Part shown: piece by piece, positions 19,270 through 28,805 of the stretch
Numbering within the stretch: position 1 is the stretch's first letter
Layout of the letters: every line of letters starts with the position of its first letter
Assembly (NCBI RefSeq): GCF_000247645.1
Contig: NZ_AHWA01000002.1
Coordinates: forward strand, 434,001-498,000
Reading direction: 5' to 3'
Source: Salinibacterium sp. PAMC 21357
GTDB lineage: Bacteria > Actinomycetota > Actinomycetes > Actinomycetales > Microbacteriaceae
DNA: 64,000 nt
The notes under the pieces: generated by a model
Told to the model about the DNA's origin: nothing
The model's input: the letters and a program-made list of their open reading frames with translations, nothing else
Databases searched by the model: none
Program-made: the position numbers and the translations under genes

Positions 19270-21995
19270 GTGACGGTAAACGACCAGGACCCATACTCGG
19301 TAACCAACACCGATAAGGACCCAGAAGAGACCGCCGAGTGGAACGAATCACTCGACTCCCTAGTTGCAGCACAAGGCCATGAGCGCGGTCGCGAGATTAT
19401 GCTCAGCCTGCTCAAGCGTTCCAAAGATTTGCACCTTGGTGTGCCGATGGTTCCCACCACCGACTACATCAACACGATCGCTAAAGAAGATGAACCTGAT
19501 TTTCCGGGTGACGAAAAACTCGAGCGTCGCTACCGTGCGTGGATCCGCTGGAATGCAGCGATCACCGTGCACCGCGCCCAGCGCCCCGGTGTCGGGGTTG
19601 GCGGCCACATCTCGACCTATGCGTCGTCTGCCGCGCTCTATGAAGTAGGGCACAACCACTTCTTCCGTGGCGCAGACCACGAATCTGGTGGAGACCAAAT
19701 CTTCTACCAGGGTCACGCCTCCCCCGGTATGTACGCTCGCGCCTTCCTCGAAGGTCGCATGAGCGAAGACCAGCTCAAGGGGTTCCGTCAAGAGAAATCT
19801 CAAGCTCCGAACGGCATCTCGAGCTACCCGCACCCGCGCCTCATGCCCGAGTTCTGGCAGTTCCCGACCGTCTCGATGGGCCTGGGCCCGATCAACGCGA
19901 TCTACCAGGCACAGAACAACAAATACATCAGCAACCGCGGTATCAAGGACGTGTCCGACAAGCAGGTCTGGGCATTCCTTGGTGACGGCGAGATGGACGA
20001 GGTCGAAAGCCGTGGAGCCCTGCAGTGGGCAGCCAACGAGAACCTCGACAACCTCAACTTCGTCATCAACTGCAACCTTCAGCGCCTCGACGGCCCGGTT
20101 CGCGGTAACGGCAAGATCATTCAGGAGCTCGAGAGTTTCTTCCGCGGTGCCGGCTGGAACGTCATCAAGGTTGTCTGGGGCCGCGAGTGGGATGACCTGC
20201 TCGCGAACGATCATGAGGGCGCGCTTCGCGACCTCATGAACCGCACTCCCGATGGTGACTACCAGACCTACAAGGCAGAGTCTGGCGCTTACGTTCGCGA
20301 GAACTTCTTCGGTCGCGATCCTCGCACTCTCAAAATGGTCGAACACCTCTCGGACGACGTGTGTGGAACCTCAAGCGCGGTGGCCACGACTACCGCAAGG
20401 TTTACGCGGCATTCAAGGCCGCGAACGAGCACAAGGGGCAACCGACTGTCATTCTCGCGAAGACGGTCAAGGGCTATGGCCTGGGCCCGAGCTTCGAGGG
20501 CCGCAACGCGACCCATCAGATGAAGAAGATGACGCTCGATAACCTCAAGAAGTTCCGCGACGAAATGCACATCCCCATTACGGATGCCGCACTCGAAGCA
20601 GATCCGTACCAGCCGCCGTTCTACCACCCCGGTGAAGACGATGAAGCAATTCAGTACATGCAGGAGCGCCGTCGCGAACTAGGCGGCTATGTACCCGAGC
20701 GTCGCACCAAGCACACGCACATCGAGTTGCCAGAGGCGAAGACCTACGACGTCGTCAAGAAGGGCTCCGGCAAGCAGGAGATCGCCACCACCATGGCTTT
20801 CGCTCGACTGCTCAAGGATCTTCTGCGTGACAAGTCCATTGGTAACCGCATCGTTCCGATCATCCCGGATGAGGCACGCACGTTCGGCATGGACGCCTAC
20901 TTCCCGACCGCGAAGATCTACAACCCCGCCGGGCAGCACTACACCTCAGTAGACCGCGAGCAATTGCTTGCCTACAAGGAAAGCCCGCAGGGCCAAATCG
21001 TGCACGTTGGCATCAACGAAGCGGGTGCCTTCGCGGCGTTTACCGCTGTTGGTACCTCATATGCAACTCACGGCGAGCCGCTAATCCCGGTTTATGTCTT
21101 CTACTCGATGTTTGGGTTCCAGCGCACTGGCGATGCCATGTGGGCTGCCGGCGACCAGATGGCTCGCGGTTTCATCATGGGCGCCACGGCCGGTCGCACG
21201 ACGCTGACGGGTGAAGGCCTGCAGCACGCTGACGGCCACTCGCTGCTTTTGGCATCCACAAACCCTGCGGTTGTCAGCTATGACGCTGCCTATGGTTACG
21301 AGCTTGGCCACATCGTGCGCGACGGTATTGAGCGCATGTACGGCGGCAAGCACGAGGATCCCAACGTTATGTACTACCTGACGTTGTACAACGAGCCTCT
21401 TGTTCAGCCTGCTGAACCTGAGAACTTCGACGTCGAGGGTGCGTTGAAGGGTATCTACCACCTCTCGTCAGCGACGATCACGGGGCCGAAGGCTCAGTTG
21501 CTTGCTTCCGGTGTTGCGGTTCCGTGGGCACTCGAAGCGCAGCAGCTCTTGGCATCCGACTGGGGCGTTGCCGCTGATGTTTGGTCGGTCACGTCATGGA
21601 CCGAACTGCGCCGAGACGGCCTTGCGGCGGAGGAGTTCAACTTCCTCAACCCCAACGAGGAACCTCGCGTGCCTTATGTCACGACGAAGCTTGCGGAAGC
21701 GAAGGGCCCGTTTGTGGCACTGACCGACTTCATGCACGCCGTGCCTGATCAGATCCGCGCCTTCGTTCCCGGCGACTTTGCGACATTGGGTGCCGACGAC
21801 TTCGGTTTCTCTGACACTCGCGCGGCTGCACGACGCTTCTTCAAGATCGACAGCCACTCGATGGTCGTTCGCACCTTGCAGTCGCTCGTTAAGCGCGGCG
21901 AAATGGATCCCGCTGTTCTTGCTCACGCAATTGAGAAGTACAGCCTCCATGATGTCAATGCGGGCACCACCGGTTCTGCCGGCGGCGAAAGCTAG
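19270..21995 (+). CDS. aceE: Pyruvate dehydrogenase E1 component, homodimeric type (one apparent base missing)
   Basis: This thiamine-diphosphate enzyme decarboxylates pyruvate and acetylates the lipoyl E2 (encoded elsewhere). Family landmarks are [20 protein letters not shown], the ThDP motif [35 protein letters not shown] and, in the second half, [20 protein letters not shown] and MLTG-type loop residues around [13 protein letters not shown]. The frame breaks at ~20359: MVEHLSDD should run into [18 protein letters not shown], which continues one frame over. Adding one base gives about 908 aa, the usual length. The start is GTG 19270 with GAAAGAGG upstream. The stop is 10 bp before a possible start of fasR, linking acetyl-CoA supply with fatty acid genes. 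Confidence 0.92.
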
Positions 21996-22046
21996 GTCGC
22001 AACCATTCCCCCGGTACAGAAGACCAAGGCGCAAACGCTCGCTTGG

Positions 22047-23189
22047 TTGCGTGTTATCTCGGGCGAACTTGCGACAGCGACTCTGAAGCAGCTTGAGGAC
22101 ACGCTGCCCTGGTATGGCGAAATGCCACCAGGGCGGCGTTCCGCCGTCGGTCTGGTGGCTCAGGCCGGCATCACGAGCTTCATTAGCTGGTTCGAAGACC
22201 CGACCACTACACCGTGGATTGCTGCGGATGTGTTCGGTGCCGCGCCGCGCGAATTGCTGCGTTCGGTCTCACTCCAGCAAACACTGCAACTGATCCGCAT
22301 CACGGTTGAAGTTGTCGAAGCTCGAGTTAAAGCTGACGACGATGTGCTTCGAGAAGCGATCTTGTTGTATTCCCGCGAGATCGCTTTTGCGTCGGCAGAT
22401 GTCTATGCCCGCGCGGCAGAGGCACGTGGATTGTGGGACGCCCGTCTTGAGGCTTTGGTCGTTGATTCCATCCTCAGCGGAGAATACGACAACGAACTTC
22501 CCAGTCGCATTGCTGCTCTCGGCTGGAATGGTCATGGCGAAGTCTGCGTTTTGGTGGGCACGGCCCCACGAATGCTCGATGTTGACCAGTTACGACGCAC
22601 GGCACGGCACTTAGATGCCGACGTATTGATCGGCGTGCAGGGCAGTCGCCTTGTCTTAGTAATCGGTCGCGCAGCCCCTCGTTCTGAGAAGACGGAGGAT
22701 GCCGAACCTCTGCCGTTCATGACGATCGCAGAGCAGCTCGAGCCTGGCTTCGGTAGCGGACACTTAGTGCTCGGTCCCGAGGTCGCGAGTTTGGTTGAAG
22801 CGTCTAAGAGTGCGAAGGCTGCATTGGCCGGATTCGCTGTGGCACGGTCGTGGAGAAACGCACCGCGACCGACTCTCGCCAATGACTTACTGCCGGAGCG
22901 CGCCTTCGCGGGCGATCCCCTAGCGCGTTCGACCCTCATCAACAAGATCTATAAGCCGCTCCAGGCTCACTCCACGGACCTGTTGACCACCCTATGGTGC
23001 TATCTCGACAATGGTCGCTCGCTTGAAGCGACCGCTCGCGAACTTTTCGTGCATCCAAATACTGTGCGTTATCGCTTAAAGCGTGTCAGCGAAGTTATCG
23101 GCTGGGATGCTACCGGTGCGCGCGAAGCATTGATCTTGCAAGCAGCTCTGATCGTTGGCTCAATATCTGACCCCGAGTCGAGCCGCTAG
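22047..23189 (+). CDS. fasR: PucR-type regulator of fatty acid synthesis, FasR-like
   Basis: A 380-aa regulator with a C-terminal PucR-type helix-turn-helix (LEATARELFVHPNTVRYRLK). It lies directly upstream of fabD-fabH-acpP-fabF, the position of Streptomyces FasR, which activates that operon. The conserved core LPWYGEMPPGRRSAVGLVAQ is near the N-terminus. I list the first canonical start (TTG 22047), but homologous-looking sequence (PPVQKTKAQTLAWL) extends upstream in frame to an ATT codon at 22005, 9 bp after the aceE stop. The true start may be that rare ATT, or a base may be wrong there. Confidence 0.85.
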   Translation: MRVISGELATATLKQLEDTLPWYGEMPPGRRSAVGLVAQAGITSFISWFEDPTTTPWIAADVFGAAPRELLRSVSLQQTLQLIRITVEVVEARVKADDDVLREAILLYSREIAFASADVYARAAEARGLWDARLEALVVDSILSGEYDNELPSRIAALGWNGHGEVCVLVGTAPRMLDVDQLRRTARHLDADVLIGVQGSRLVLVIGRAAPRSEKTEDAEPLPFMTIAEQLEPGFGSGHLVLGPEVASLVEASKSAKAALAGFAVARSWRNAPRPTLANDLLPERAFAGDPLARSTLINKIYKPLQAHSTDLLTTLWCYLDNGRSLEATARELFVHPNTVRYRLKRVSEVIGWDATGAREALILQAALIVGSISDPESSR

Positions 23190-23279
23190 AGCACGGACGA
23201 CTCTGTTTTTGGTGCATTAACCACAACGATCCCCCAAAGGTTTGGTGGGGTCATCCAAGCGGTTCCGAAAAAAGATTGG

Positions 23280-23285
23280 CAGACT
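23280..23285 (+). promoter_or_regulatory. Candidate leaderless -10 box of fabD (CAGACT)
   Basis: CAGACT ends 6 nt before the GTG of fabD. It is one base off the TAGACT boxes elsewhere in the window. This would be the FasR-controlled promoter of the fab operon (inference). Confidence 0.45.
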
Positions 23286-23291
23286 AGCTAA

Positions 23292-24212
23292 GTGATTGTT
23301 GTAGTTGCGCCCGGCCAGGGCTCCCAGACGCCAGGATTCCTCGCACCGTGGCTCGAAGACGAATCTCTGCGCGATCAGCTCGGGGCTATCTCTGACGTCG
23401 CAGGAATCGATCTCGTGAAACACGGCACCGTTTCGGACGCAGACACAATCCGCGATACGGCAGTAGCGCAGCCGCTCATCGTCGCCGCTGGACTGTTGAC
23501 TCTCGCGGCGCTCACGGCAGACGGACGACGCAAGAACATTGGGGCGGTTGCTGGTCACTCGGTTGGCGAGATAACGGCCGCCGCGGCAGCCGGGATCCTT
23601 TCTGAAGACGAAGCGATCCGTTTTGTCGTCGAGCGCGGCGCGTCTATGGCGTCAGCCGCAGCCCTCGAGGCGACGGGGATGTCTGCCGTTATCGGTGGCG
23701 ATGAAACCGAATTACTCGAACGTCTCGCTGAGCTTGGCTTGCAGCCCGCGAACTTCAACGGCGGCGGGCAGATTGTTGTTGCCGGTGCGCTTGACGCGCT
23801 TGCCAACCTGGCCGCCGAGCCTCTCAAAGGAACTCGCGTGATTCCGTTGCAGGTTGCTGGAGCGTTCCACACTCGATACATGCAGCCCGCGGTCGCTCAC
23901 CTTGAAACGGTCGCGGCTGGCCTCACGAAAAATGAGCCCACCCTGCCGATCTACTCAAATCGCGATGGTTCTCTCATCGAGAGCGGGTCGCACTACGTTG
24001 ATCTCCTCGTTGGTCAGGTGTCGTCGCCGGTGCGCTGGGACCTCACCATGAACTCACTAGCGGATGCCGGAGTCACCGGAATCATTGAACTCGCGCCAGC
24101 AGGCGCCCTAGTTGGTCTCGCAAAGCGCGGGCTCCGGGGCATCCCGGCCGTCGCTGTGAAGACACCAGACGATCTATCCGCAGCATTTGACCTGATGGAG
24201 GCCAACGCATGA
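23292..24212 (+). CDS. fabD: Malonyl-CoA:ACP transacylase
   Basis: FabD loads malonate onto acyl carrier protein for type II fatty acid synthesis. It has 306 aa. The oxyanion motif APGQGSQ is at the N-terminus, nucleophile Ser90 sits in GHSVGE, and catalytic His is in AGAFHTRYM. It starts with GTG 23292 (MIVVVAPGQGSQ). The last four bases overlap the fabH start (ATGA), so the two are translationally coupled. Confidence 0.96.
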   Translation: MIVVVAPGQGSQTPGFLAPWLEDESLRDQLGAISDVAGIDLVKHGTVSDADTIRDTAVAQPLIVAAGLLTLAALTADGRRKNIGAVAGHSVGEITAAAAAGILSEDEAIRFVVERGASMASAAALEATGMSAVIGGDETELLERLAELGLQPANFNGGGQIVVAGALDALANLAAEPLKGTRVIPLQVAGAFHTRYMQPAVAHLETVAAGLTKNEPTLPIYSNRDGSLIESGSHYVDLLVGQVSSPVRWDLTMNSLADAGVTGIIELAPAGALVGLAKRGLRGIPAVAVKTPDDLSAAFDLMEANA

Positions 24213-25213
24213 CCGCACCCACCCTCACCCAGTCCGCCGGGTCACAGTTCACGAAAATTTACAGTTATGGCGCTGCCCGCGGCGACCTGATTGTTGACAA
24301 CAATCAGCTCGTTGAAGCGATCGACTCGAGCGATGAGTGGATTCAGCAGCGCACCGGCATGATCACGCGCCGTCGTGCGTCAGCGGGCATCCTCGCTGTC
24401 GATCTCGCGACAGATGCCGCTCGCGAAGCGATTGAGAAGTCTGGCGTCGACCCGTCGGCGATCGACCTCGTGATCATCGCGACGATCAGCAACGTTCTGC
24501 AAACGCCGTCGATGTCCGCTGTTGTCGCCGACCGCGTAGGAGCCAACCCTGCCGCGGCGTATGACGTGAACGCTGCGTGCGCTGGCTTCAGCTACGCAGT
24601 CACCCAGGCTGACGCCCTGATTCGTGCGGGCGCAGCAAAATACGCCCTCGTAATCGGCGCCGAGAAGCTCTCTGACATTGTCGATCCCACCGACCGCAGC
24701 ATCTCGTTCCTTCTGGCTGATGGCGCGGGAGCGGTTGTTATCGGTCCGAGCGATACCCCCGGCATCTCGGCTCCGGTCTGGGGCTCGGATGGCTCGAAGG
24801 CTGACGCGATCAAGATGAACGCGACACTTGTCGACTTCCGTGAAGGCGACGCTGCGTGGCCGACACTGCGCCAGGAGGGCCAGACCGTCTTCCGTTGGGC
24901 TGTTTGGGATATGGCAAAGGTAGCGAAGGAAGCACTGGATGTCGCGGGAATCACCGCAGACGACCTCGCTGCGTTTATCCCTCACCAGGCCAACATGCGC
25001 ATCATCGACGAGTTTGCGAAGCAGCTGAAGCTGCCCGAGTCTGTCGTGATCGCTCGCGATGTTGCCGACATGGGCAATTCGTCGGCGGCATCCATTCCGC
25101 TCGCGACTCACCGTCTGCTCGAAGAGAACCCCGAATTGAGTGGCGGCCTCGCCCTTCAAATCGGTTTTGGTGCAGGGCTCGTATTCGGCGCGCAAGTAAT
25201 CGTTCTGCCGTAG
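24209..25213 (+). CDS. fabH: Beta-ketoacyl-ACP synthase III
   Basis: FabH condenses a primer acyl-CoA (in actinobacteria often branched) with malonyl-ACP to begin chain synthesis. It has 334 aa. The Cys-His-Asn triad is visible: C124 in NAACAGFSYA, His in FIPHQANMRI and Asn in DMGNSSAASIPLA. It is coupled to fabD by a 4-base overlap and followed 68 bp later by acpP. Confidence 0.96.
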   Translation: MTAPTLTQSAGSQFTKIYSYGAARGDLIVDNNQLVEAIDSSDEWIQQRTGMITRRRASAGILAVDLATDAAREAIEKSGVDPSAIDLVIIATISNVLQTPSMSAVVADRVGANPAAAYDVNAACAGFSYAVTQADALIRAGAAKYALVIGAEKLSDIVDPTDRSISFLLADGAGAVVIGPSDTPGISAPVWGSDGSKADAIKMNATLVDFREGDAAWPTLRQEGQTVFRWAVWDMAKVAKEALDVAGITADDLAAFIPHQANMRIIDEFAKQLKLPESVVIARDVADMGNSSAASIPLATHRLLEENPELSGGLALQIGFGAGLVFGAQVIVLP

Positions 25214-25281
25214 CACCCCCGCGAAACGCCGCTGCTGGCCTACACTGGCTAACGGTCAATTTACATTCCAAGGAGAAAAAC

Positions 25282-25530
25282 ATGGCACTGTCCACTGAAG
25301 AAGTTATGGCCGGACTGGCTGAGCTCATCAACGACGAGACCGGCATCGCGACCGACACTGTTGAAATGGGCAAGTCGTTCACCGATGACCTCGATATCGA
25401 CTCCATCTCGATGATGACGATCGTTGTCAACGCAGAAGAGAAGTTCGACGTTAAGATCCCCGACGAAGAGGTAAAGAACCTCAAGACCGTCGGTGACGCA
25501 GTGAGCTTCATCACCAACGCTCAGGCGTAA
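25282..25530 (+). CDS. acpP: Acyl carrier protein
   Basis: An 82-aa acidic four-helix protein. The phosphopantetheine attachment site is S41 in DLDIDSISMM. An excellent ribosome site (AAGGAG) precedes the ATG, in keeping with the high ACP level cells need. A hairpin separates it from fabF. Confidence 0.97.
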   Translation: MALSTEEVMAGLAELINDETGIATDTVEMGKSFTDDLDIDSISMMTIVVNAEEKFDVKIPDEEVKNLKTVGDAVSFITNAQA

Positions 25531-25548
25531 CACCCGCTCGACGTGGAC

Positions 25549-25575
25549 GGCCAACCGCATTCGCTGCGGTTGGCC
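25549..25575 (+). terminator. Intercistronic hairpin between acpP and fabF
   Basis: A perfect 11-bp stem (GGCCAACCGCA at 25549-25559 with 25565-25575) with loop TTCGC lies 18 bp after the acpP stop. There is no T-run. It may partially terminate or protect the acpP mRNA 3' end, giving more ACP than FabF. Confidence 0.7.
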
Positions 25576-25643
25576 TCCGCGCAGCACCCCAGGAAGTGAC
25601 CCCTGGCGGATTCTCTGAGCCATGCACTCAAAAGGAACGTGAA

Positions 25644-26879
25644 ATGACCAAAAAGATCGTTGTAACTGGCATTGGTGCCACCACGCCTCTCGGCGGAACC
25701 GCGACAGAGTCGTGGAACGCCCTTCTCGCCGGTGAATCAGGTGCGCGTTCGCTCGAGCACGACTGGGTTGCAGAGCACTCTCTCCCCGTCACCTTTGCTG
25801 CCGAGGCCAAGGTTCGCCCCGAAGAGGTTCTCGAGCGCGTTGAATACAAGCGTCTCGACCCGTCTAGCCAGTTCGCTCTGATTTCCGCCCGTGAAGCTTG
25901 GGCAGACGCGGGTTCGCCCGACGTCGATCCTGAGCGCATTGGCGTTGACTACTCCACCGGCATCGGCGGACTGTGGACACTGCTCGATGCGTGGGACACC
26001 CTGCGCGAAAAAGGCCCACGTCGTGTGCTGCCGATGACGATCCCCATGCTCATGCCGAACGCTGCTGCGGCCGCTATCAGCATGGCCATCCCCTCACGCG
26101 CCTATGCGCGCACCGATGTCTCTGCGTGCGCGTCCAGCACCGAAGCACTCGCAAACGCTTACGCTCACCTGCAGGCAGGCCTTGCGGATGTCGTCATCGC
26201 CGGTGGCACTGAAGCCGTCGTTCACCCGTTGCCGATTGCTGCCTTCGCCTCGATGCAAGCACTCTCGAAGCGAAACGACGATCCAACAACCGCGTCTCGC
26301 CCCTACGACGTTTCTCGAGACGGCTTTGTGCTCGGTGAGGGCGCTGCAACGCTCGTACTCGAGACCGAAGAACACGCTCTCGCTCGCGGCGCACGCATTT
26401 ACGCCGAGCTCGCTGGTGGCGCCGTGACCAGTGACTCATTCCACATCACTGCACCTGACCCTGAAGGCACCGCCGCGGCACGCGCCGTGCGAGACGCTCT
26501 CGAAGCTGCCGGCGCGACCGTCGACCAGGTAACACATATCAACGCGCATGCCACGAGCACTCCCGTTGGCGACATCGCCGAGTACAAGGCGCTCTTGCGC
26601 ATCTTCGGTGAGCACCTGCCCAACATTCCGGTTTCAGCAACCAAGGGCGCCACAGGGCACCTCTTGGGCGGCACAGGCGCACTTGAGGCAATCTTCACGG
26701 TGTTGGCCCTGTACCACCGCACCGCTCCCCCCACGATCAACCTCACCGAGCAGGATCCCGCGATCCCACTCGATGTCGTCACGTCGCCACGCGACCTCGG
26801 CTCAGGACCGCAACTAGCGATCAGCAACTCGTTCGGTTTCGGTGGCCATAACGCGGTAGCGGCATTCCGCTCCGTCTAA
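25644..26879 (+). CDS. fabF: Beta-ketoacyl-ACP synthase II
   Basis: The elongating condensing enzyme of fatty acid synthesis. It has 411 aa. Catalytic C162 is in DVSACASSTEAL, the two His are in NAHATSTPVGD and KGATGHLLGGTGALEA, and the C-terminal NSFGFGGHNAV is intact. ATG 25644 (MTKKIVVTG) is preferred over the in-frame GTG at 25596 because AAAGGA lies just upstream. It is the last gene of the fab operon. Confidence 0.95.
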   Translation: MTKKIVVTGIGATTPLGGTATESWNALLAGESGARSLEHDWVAEHSLPVTFAAEAKVRPEEVLERVEYKRLDPSSQFALISAREAWADAGSPDVDPERIGVDYSTGIGGLWTLLDAWDTLREKGPRRVLPMTIPMLMPNAAAAAISMAIPSRAYARTDVSACASSTEALANAYAHLQAGLADVVIAGGTEAVVHPLPIAAFASMQALSKRNDDPTTASRPYDVSRDGFVLGEGAATLVLETEEHALARGARIYAELAGGAVTSDSFHITAPDPEGTAAARAVRDALEAAGATVDQVTHINAHATSTPVGDIAEYKALLRIFGEHLPNIPVSATKGATGHLLGGTGALEAIFTVLALYHRTAPPTINLTEQDPAIPLDVVTSPRDLGSGPQLAISNSFGFGGHNAVAAFRSV

Positions 26880-26916
26880 CTAGCCACACCCTCCGCCTAC
26901 CGCGCAGGTCGAGTTG

Positions 26917-26970
26917 TTAACGAACTATCGCCCACCAAGATCAATGATCTGGTGGGCGATAGTTCGTTAA
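26917..26970. terminator. 21-bp perfect inverted repeat after fabF
   Basis: Bases 26917-26937 and 26950-26970 are exact reverse complements (outer part TTAACGAACTATCG), with a 12-nt loop that itself contains AGATCA/TGATCT. It sits between the convergent fabF and SDR genes, so it can fold in transcripts from both sides. There is no T-tract; the stem length is unusual for a simple terminator. Confidence 0.8.
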
Positions 26971-27026
26971 GCGTGCTGACCGTTAACGATCCCGATCACT
27001 TCGACGCACGAGATTCTGCTTGTTTG

Positions 27027-27764
27027 TTAGCCGACGGCGCCTTCGCCAGCGAGAGTACCGCCGTCGATGATGAACTCTGAACCGGTGGAGAAGCTCGCGT
27101 CGTCGCTTGCCAGGAAGAGCACCATCTTGGTGACCTCTTCTGGCTCACCGATGCGATTGATCGGCGTGCCGGGCTCGCCCACATCAAGACCGTCAGTCAT
27201 CGGTGTGCGTATTCCGCCCGGGTGAACAGAGTTCACCCGAACACCCTGCGAGCCCAGTTCCATTGCGACGGACTTGGTCAATCCGCGCAACCCAAACTTC
27301 GAGGCGGTGTAGCCGTGCAGGGCTGCGTACCCCTGCATTCCGGCCGTCGACGAGATGTTAACGATGGCCGATGTCTCGTTTTTGACGAGTTCTGGAGCCG
27401 ATGCCTTGATCCCCAGGAATGCTCCCGTGAGGTTGATGCCGATGATCAACGCCCAATCCTTTTCGGTGTAGCCGTCAAGGGTGCCGAAGTTCACTATTCC
27501 GGCGTTATTGATCAAGACGTTCAGCCCACCAAAAGTGTCTACGGCAAGCTTGACGGCCGCGTTCCACTCTTCTTCCTTAGTCACATCCAAATGCGTGTAG
27601 ATCGCATTGGAGCCGAGTTCGTCTGCCAGAGTCTGACCCTCCGCATCCAAGACGTCAGAGATGACAACTTTGCCACCCTCGGCGACGATCGCTCGACTAT
27701 GGGACTCCCCCATGCCGCGTGCGCCGCCGCTGATGAGAACTACTTTTCCGTCAAACCTAGACAT
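27027..27764 (-). CDS. Short-chain dehydrogenase/reductase (FabG/hydroxysteroid dehydrogenase-like)
   Basis: A 245-aa NAD(P)-dependent oxidoreductase. The cofactor loop SGGARGMGE is at 12-20, NNAG at 86-89, and the catalytic Ser138/139, Tyr152 and Lys156 are in NISST and HGYTASKFG. The C-terminus GSEFIIDGGTLAG is standard. Similarity to 3-alpha/20-beta-hydroxysteroid dehydrogenases is an impression; the substrate is unknown. The start is ATG 27764 with GGAAGGA 5 nt upstream. That ribosome site lies inside a nested inverted repeat, so expression is likely regulated. It sits between fabF and DUF3145, which are often direct neighbours in actinobacteria. Confidence 0.9.
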   Translation of the reverse strand: MSRFDGKVVLISGGARGMGESHSRAIVAEGGKVVISDVLDAEGQTLADELGSNAIYTHLDVTKEEEWNAAVKLAVDTFGGLNVLINNAGIVNFGTLDGYTEKDWALIIGINLTGAFLGIKASAPELVKNETSAIVNISSTAGMQGYAALHGYTASKFGLRGLTKSVAMELGSQGVRVNSVHPGGIRTPMTDGLDVGEPGTPINRIGEPEEVTKMVLFLASDDASFSTGSEFIIDGGTLAGEGAVG

Positions 27765-27770
27765 TGTGTT

Positions 27771-27804
27771 CCTTCCGAATCCTGAAATTATTTCAGCCGG
27801 AAGG
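27771..27804 (-). promoter_or_regulatory. Nested inverted repeat covering the ribosome site of the SDR gene
   Basis: The outer arms CCTTCCG (27771-27777) and CGGAAGG (27798-27804) enclose TGAAAT (27783-27788) and ATTTCA (27790-27795) around a single T. The outer arm nearest the gene is the Shine-Dalgarno itself. It could be a repressor operator (13-bp palindrome) or an RNA hairpin hiding the ribosome site. Confidence 0.6.
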
Positions 27805-28116
27805 TCGCAGTCTGAGGACCCGGGAACGGTCCGCTGTGGCGACCGTGCCCGAACAATTCCGGCCACAGTTCAACGCTACGCCGGGAGCCTGCTGAACGCT
27901 AGGTGAGAAAGATGATCGCAGGCAACGGTCAGCGTGCTGATCACCAAAAGGGCTCGCGCTAAAGGATGGAACGGCATCCATCGTGCTGAGCGCACTCGCC
28001 ATCAAACGTCGACTCTGCGGAATCAAGAATGACATCGATACAGTCGTTCCACTCGATCAAAGGTATCCGTGTGTCAACCGCGAGCTCTAGGGCGTGCGTC
28101 CGTTCGGAGATCATGA
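27805..28116. other. Intergenic stretch with no recognised gene
   Basis: About 310 bp between the SDR leader and the end of the DUF3145 gene. A minus-strand open frame (27793-28035) has no ribosome site and no familiar sequence. I see no RNA gene here. Confidence 0.5.
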
Positions 28117-28620
28117 TCAACCGACCTTGTGAAGCCACACAACCGCGGAATCTTGACCAGCGTGCCGGAACGACTCAAGTTCGTCATCCCACGCCTGCCC
28201 AAGAGCTAAACGGAGTTCGCGGTGCAATTCGAAGGCATCGGATCCTGCAACTTCCATGGCATAGCGAATGCGATCCTCCGGAATCACCATGTTGCCCACG
28301 GCGTCGGTTTGCGCGAAGAAAATACCAAGATCGGGGGTGTGCATCCAGCGGCCGCCATCACTACCAGCGCTGGGATCTTCCGTGACCTCGAAACGGAGGT
28401 GCTCCCAGCCGCGAAGAGACGACGCGATCTTGGCGCCAGAGCCTTGCGGACCCTCCCAATAGAACTCAGCACGCTGAGAACCCTTGAGCACAGGCTGATC
28501 ATCCCATGAAAAATTCACGGCACGTTCAAGAGCGCGACCAGCTGCCCACTCGATGTGTGGGCAGAGCGCGCGAGGAGCAGAGTGCACGTAGAGCACTCCG
28601 CGAGCGTTTTGTGCAGTCAC
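28117..28620 (-). CDS. DUF3145 family protein
   Basis: A 167-aa protein. The start RGVLYVHSAPRALCPHIEWA and the sequence WEHLRFEVTEDPS, HTPDLGIF and EDRIRYAMEVAG are characteristic of the actinobacterial DUF3145 family, which is usually encoded beside fabF. It has no transmembrane segment. The function is unknown; linkage suggests lipid metabolism (inference). The start is GTG 28620 with GGAG 5 nt upstream. Confidence 0.88.
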   Translation of the reverse strand: MTAQNARGVLYVHSAPRALCPHIEWAAGRALERAVNFSWDDQPVLKGSQRAEFYWEGPQGSGAKIASSLRGWEHLRFEVTEDPSAGSDGGRWMHTPDLGIFFAQTDAVGNMVIPEDRIRYAMEVAGSDAFELHRELRLALGQAWDDELESFRHAGQDSAVVWLHKVG

Positions 28621-28805
28621 GATATCTCCGTTCCGTTTGGATGCGACTTCCCCATCGATCCACGAACGGTGCCTGTGACGGCACTCAAGCTATTAAATTG
28701 TGCGGCGAACCGCTTGGGGCCATTATCGCCGAAGAATCCGGGAAAATACAAGCGTTGCGGCATATTCGACCGACTTCAGCCCAGATCGAGGCAATTCGGA
28801 AGCTT

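Noticed and set aside
19360-20346. A 328-codon minus-strand open frame
   Set aside because: It lies wholly opposite aceE; codon bias on the other strand keeps it open and the protein resembles nothing.
24380-25216. A 278-codon minus-strand open frame
   Set aside because: Antisense to fabH, which has all catalytic residues; no ribosome site.
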